Positions 5,991 to 6,117 of a stretch of DNA of 6,117 nucleotides are shown here, piece after piece. The stretch is from Treponema sp. (GTDB taxonomy: Bacteria > Spirochaetota > Spirochaetia > Treponematales > Breznakiellaceae): NCBI GenBank assembly GCA_031257595.1, contig JAIROH010000007.1, positions 1 through 6,117 of the forward strand, written 5' to 3'. The translations under genes were made by a program, and so were the position numbers. The notes under the pieces were generated by a model. The model saw only the letters and a program-made list of their open reading frames with translations, had not been told where the DNA came from and searched no databases. The stretch's first letter is position 1, and each line of letters starts with the position of its first letter.

Positions 5991-6029
5991 GAGCCAACCC
6001 CAAAACTCTGTTAGTTCCGGGATTGGCTC
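5991..6029 (-). promoter_or_regulatory. 17-bp RNA hairpin upstream of the reductase, fully paired only as minus-strand RNA
   Basis: Arms 5991-6007 and 6013-6029 pair at all 17 positions when transcribed from the minus strand, with a five-base loop AACAG. Three of the pairs are G.U wobbles (5998/6022, 6002/6018, 6003/6017), which would be A.C mismatches on the plus strand. This points to a functional minus-strand RNA structure rather than a DNA palindrome. It lies about 50 bases before the reductase start. No U-run follows, so it is more likely a leader element or the 3' end of an upstream transcript than a standard terminator. Confidence 0.5.
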
Positions 6030-6043
6030 CGGAGTTTCTCAGC

Positions 6044-6070
6044 CTAAATCTTTATTGCATAAAGATTTAG
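6044..6070. repeat. Perfect inverted repeat upstream of the reductase
   Basis: CTAAATCTTTAT (6044-6055) and ATAAAGATTTAG (6059-6070) are perfect 12-base arms around a three-base loop. It is a second hairpin in the upstream region of the reductase, 15 bases from the one at 5991-6029. No U-run follows on either strand. Confidence 0.55.
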
Positions 6071-6084
6071 AGCTTGCGAAACAT

Positions 6085-6093
6085 CCTAAATCT
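6085..6093. repeat. Third copy of the CCTAAATCT element
   Basis: CCTAAATCT repeats the bases at 6043-6051 directly and is complementary to the 6063-6070 arm. It can therefore compete with the hairpin at 6044-6070 by pairing AGATTTAG with CTAAATCT across a 15-base loop. Confidence 0.4.
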
Positions 6094-6117
6094 AAGGTTG
6101 CTTTCCCAAAAACTGAA

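Noticed and set aside
4902..6014. A 370-codon plus-strand open frame opposite the lipoprotein reductase
   Set aside because: It lies antisense to a gene with clear domains, signal peptide and ribosome-binding site, and its translation shows no recognisable motifs; it is a shadow frame.
6030..6045. GGCTGAGA on the minus strand as part of a TPP riboswitch
   Set aside because: Only this short string matches; the second conserved TPP block and the overall arm arrangement are missing.

Overview
The window carries five complete protein genes, the likely first codons of a sixth at the left edge, and several unusually ordered regulatory regions. I found no RNA gene, insertion sequence or CRISPR array. 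The best taxonomic guess is a diderm anaerobe, perhaps a termite-gut-type Treponema or another spirochaete. The grounds are roughly balanced base composition, an Mla-type outer-membrane lipid transport operon, a short-signal lipoprotein with a loose lipobox, and an exported flavin-dependent reductase. This assignment is inference.

Layout. Positions 1-1528 (minus strand) hold an Mla operon in the order permease (mlaE-like), ATPase (mlaF-like), then the probable start of the MCE-domain substrate-binding gene (mlaD-like) running off the left edge. A 112-bp divergent intergenic region (1529-1640) separates it from a plus-strand radical SAM gene (1641-2639). It contains a near-consensus promoter for the radical SAM gene, a plausible promoter for mlaE and a 16-bp palindrome. 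Both genes appear to have very short leaders without a Shine-Dalgarno sequence. A convergent gap (2640-2764) follows, with no clear terminator but a strong ribosome-binding-site-like purine tract and a 32-codon ORF. Next comes a minus-strand aldo/keto reductase (2765-3679). Its start is reassigned to an internal ATG because a good promoter with a 20-bp operator-like palindrome overlaps the longer start. Last is a minus-strand lipoprotein FMN/FAD reductase of the fumarate/urocanate reductase superfamily (3891-5942).

The reductase gene has a 21-bp-stem hairpin just after its stop codon. Its upstream region (5943-6117) is highly structured. It has a 17-bp hairpin that is fully paired only as minus-strand RNA, because its three wobble positions are G.U on that strand, and a set of three repeats that can form mutually exclusive stems. 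The Mla genes form one functional unit in envelope lipid traffic. The radical SAM enzyme, the aldo/keto reductase and the exported reductase each look like separate transcription units, and the sequence gives no firm link between them.

The most promising observations are the structured leader of the reductase, its altered active-site region compared with true fumarate reductases, and the two palindrome-controlled promoter regions. None is proof of a new system.
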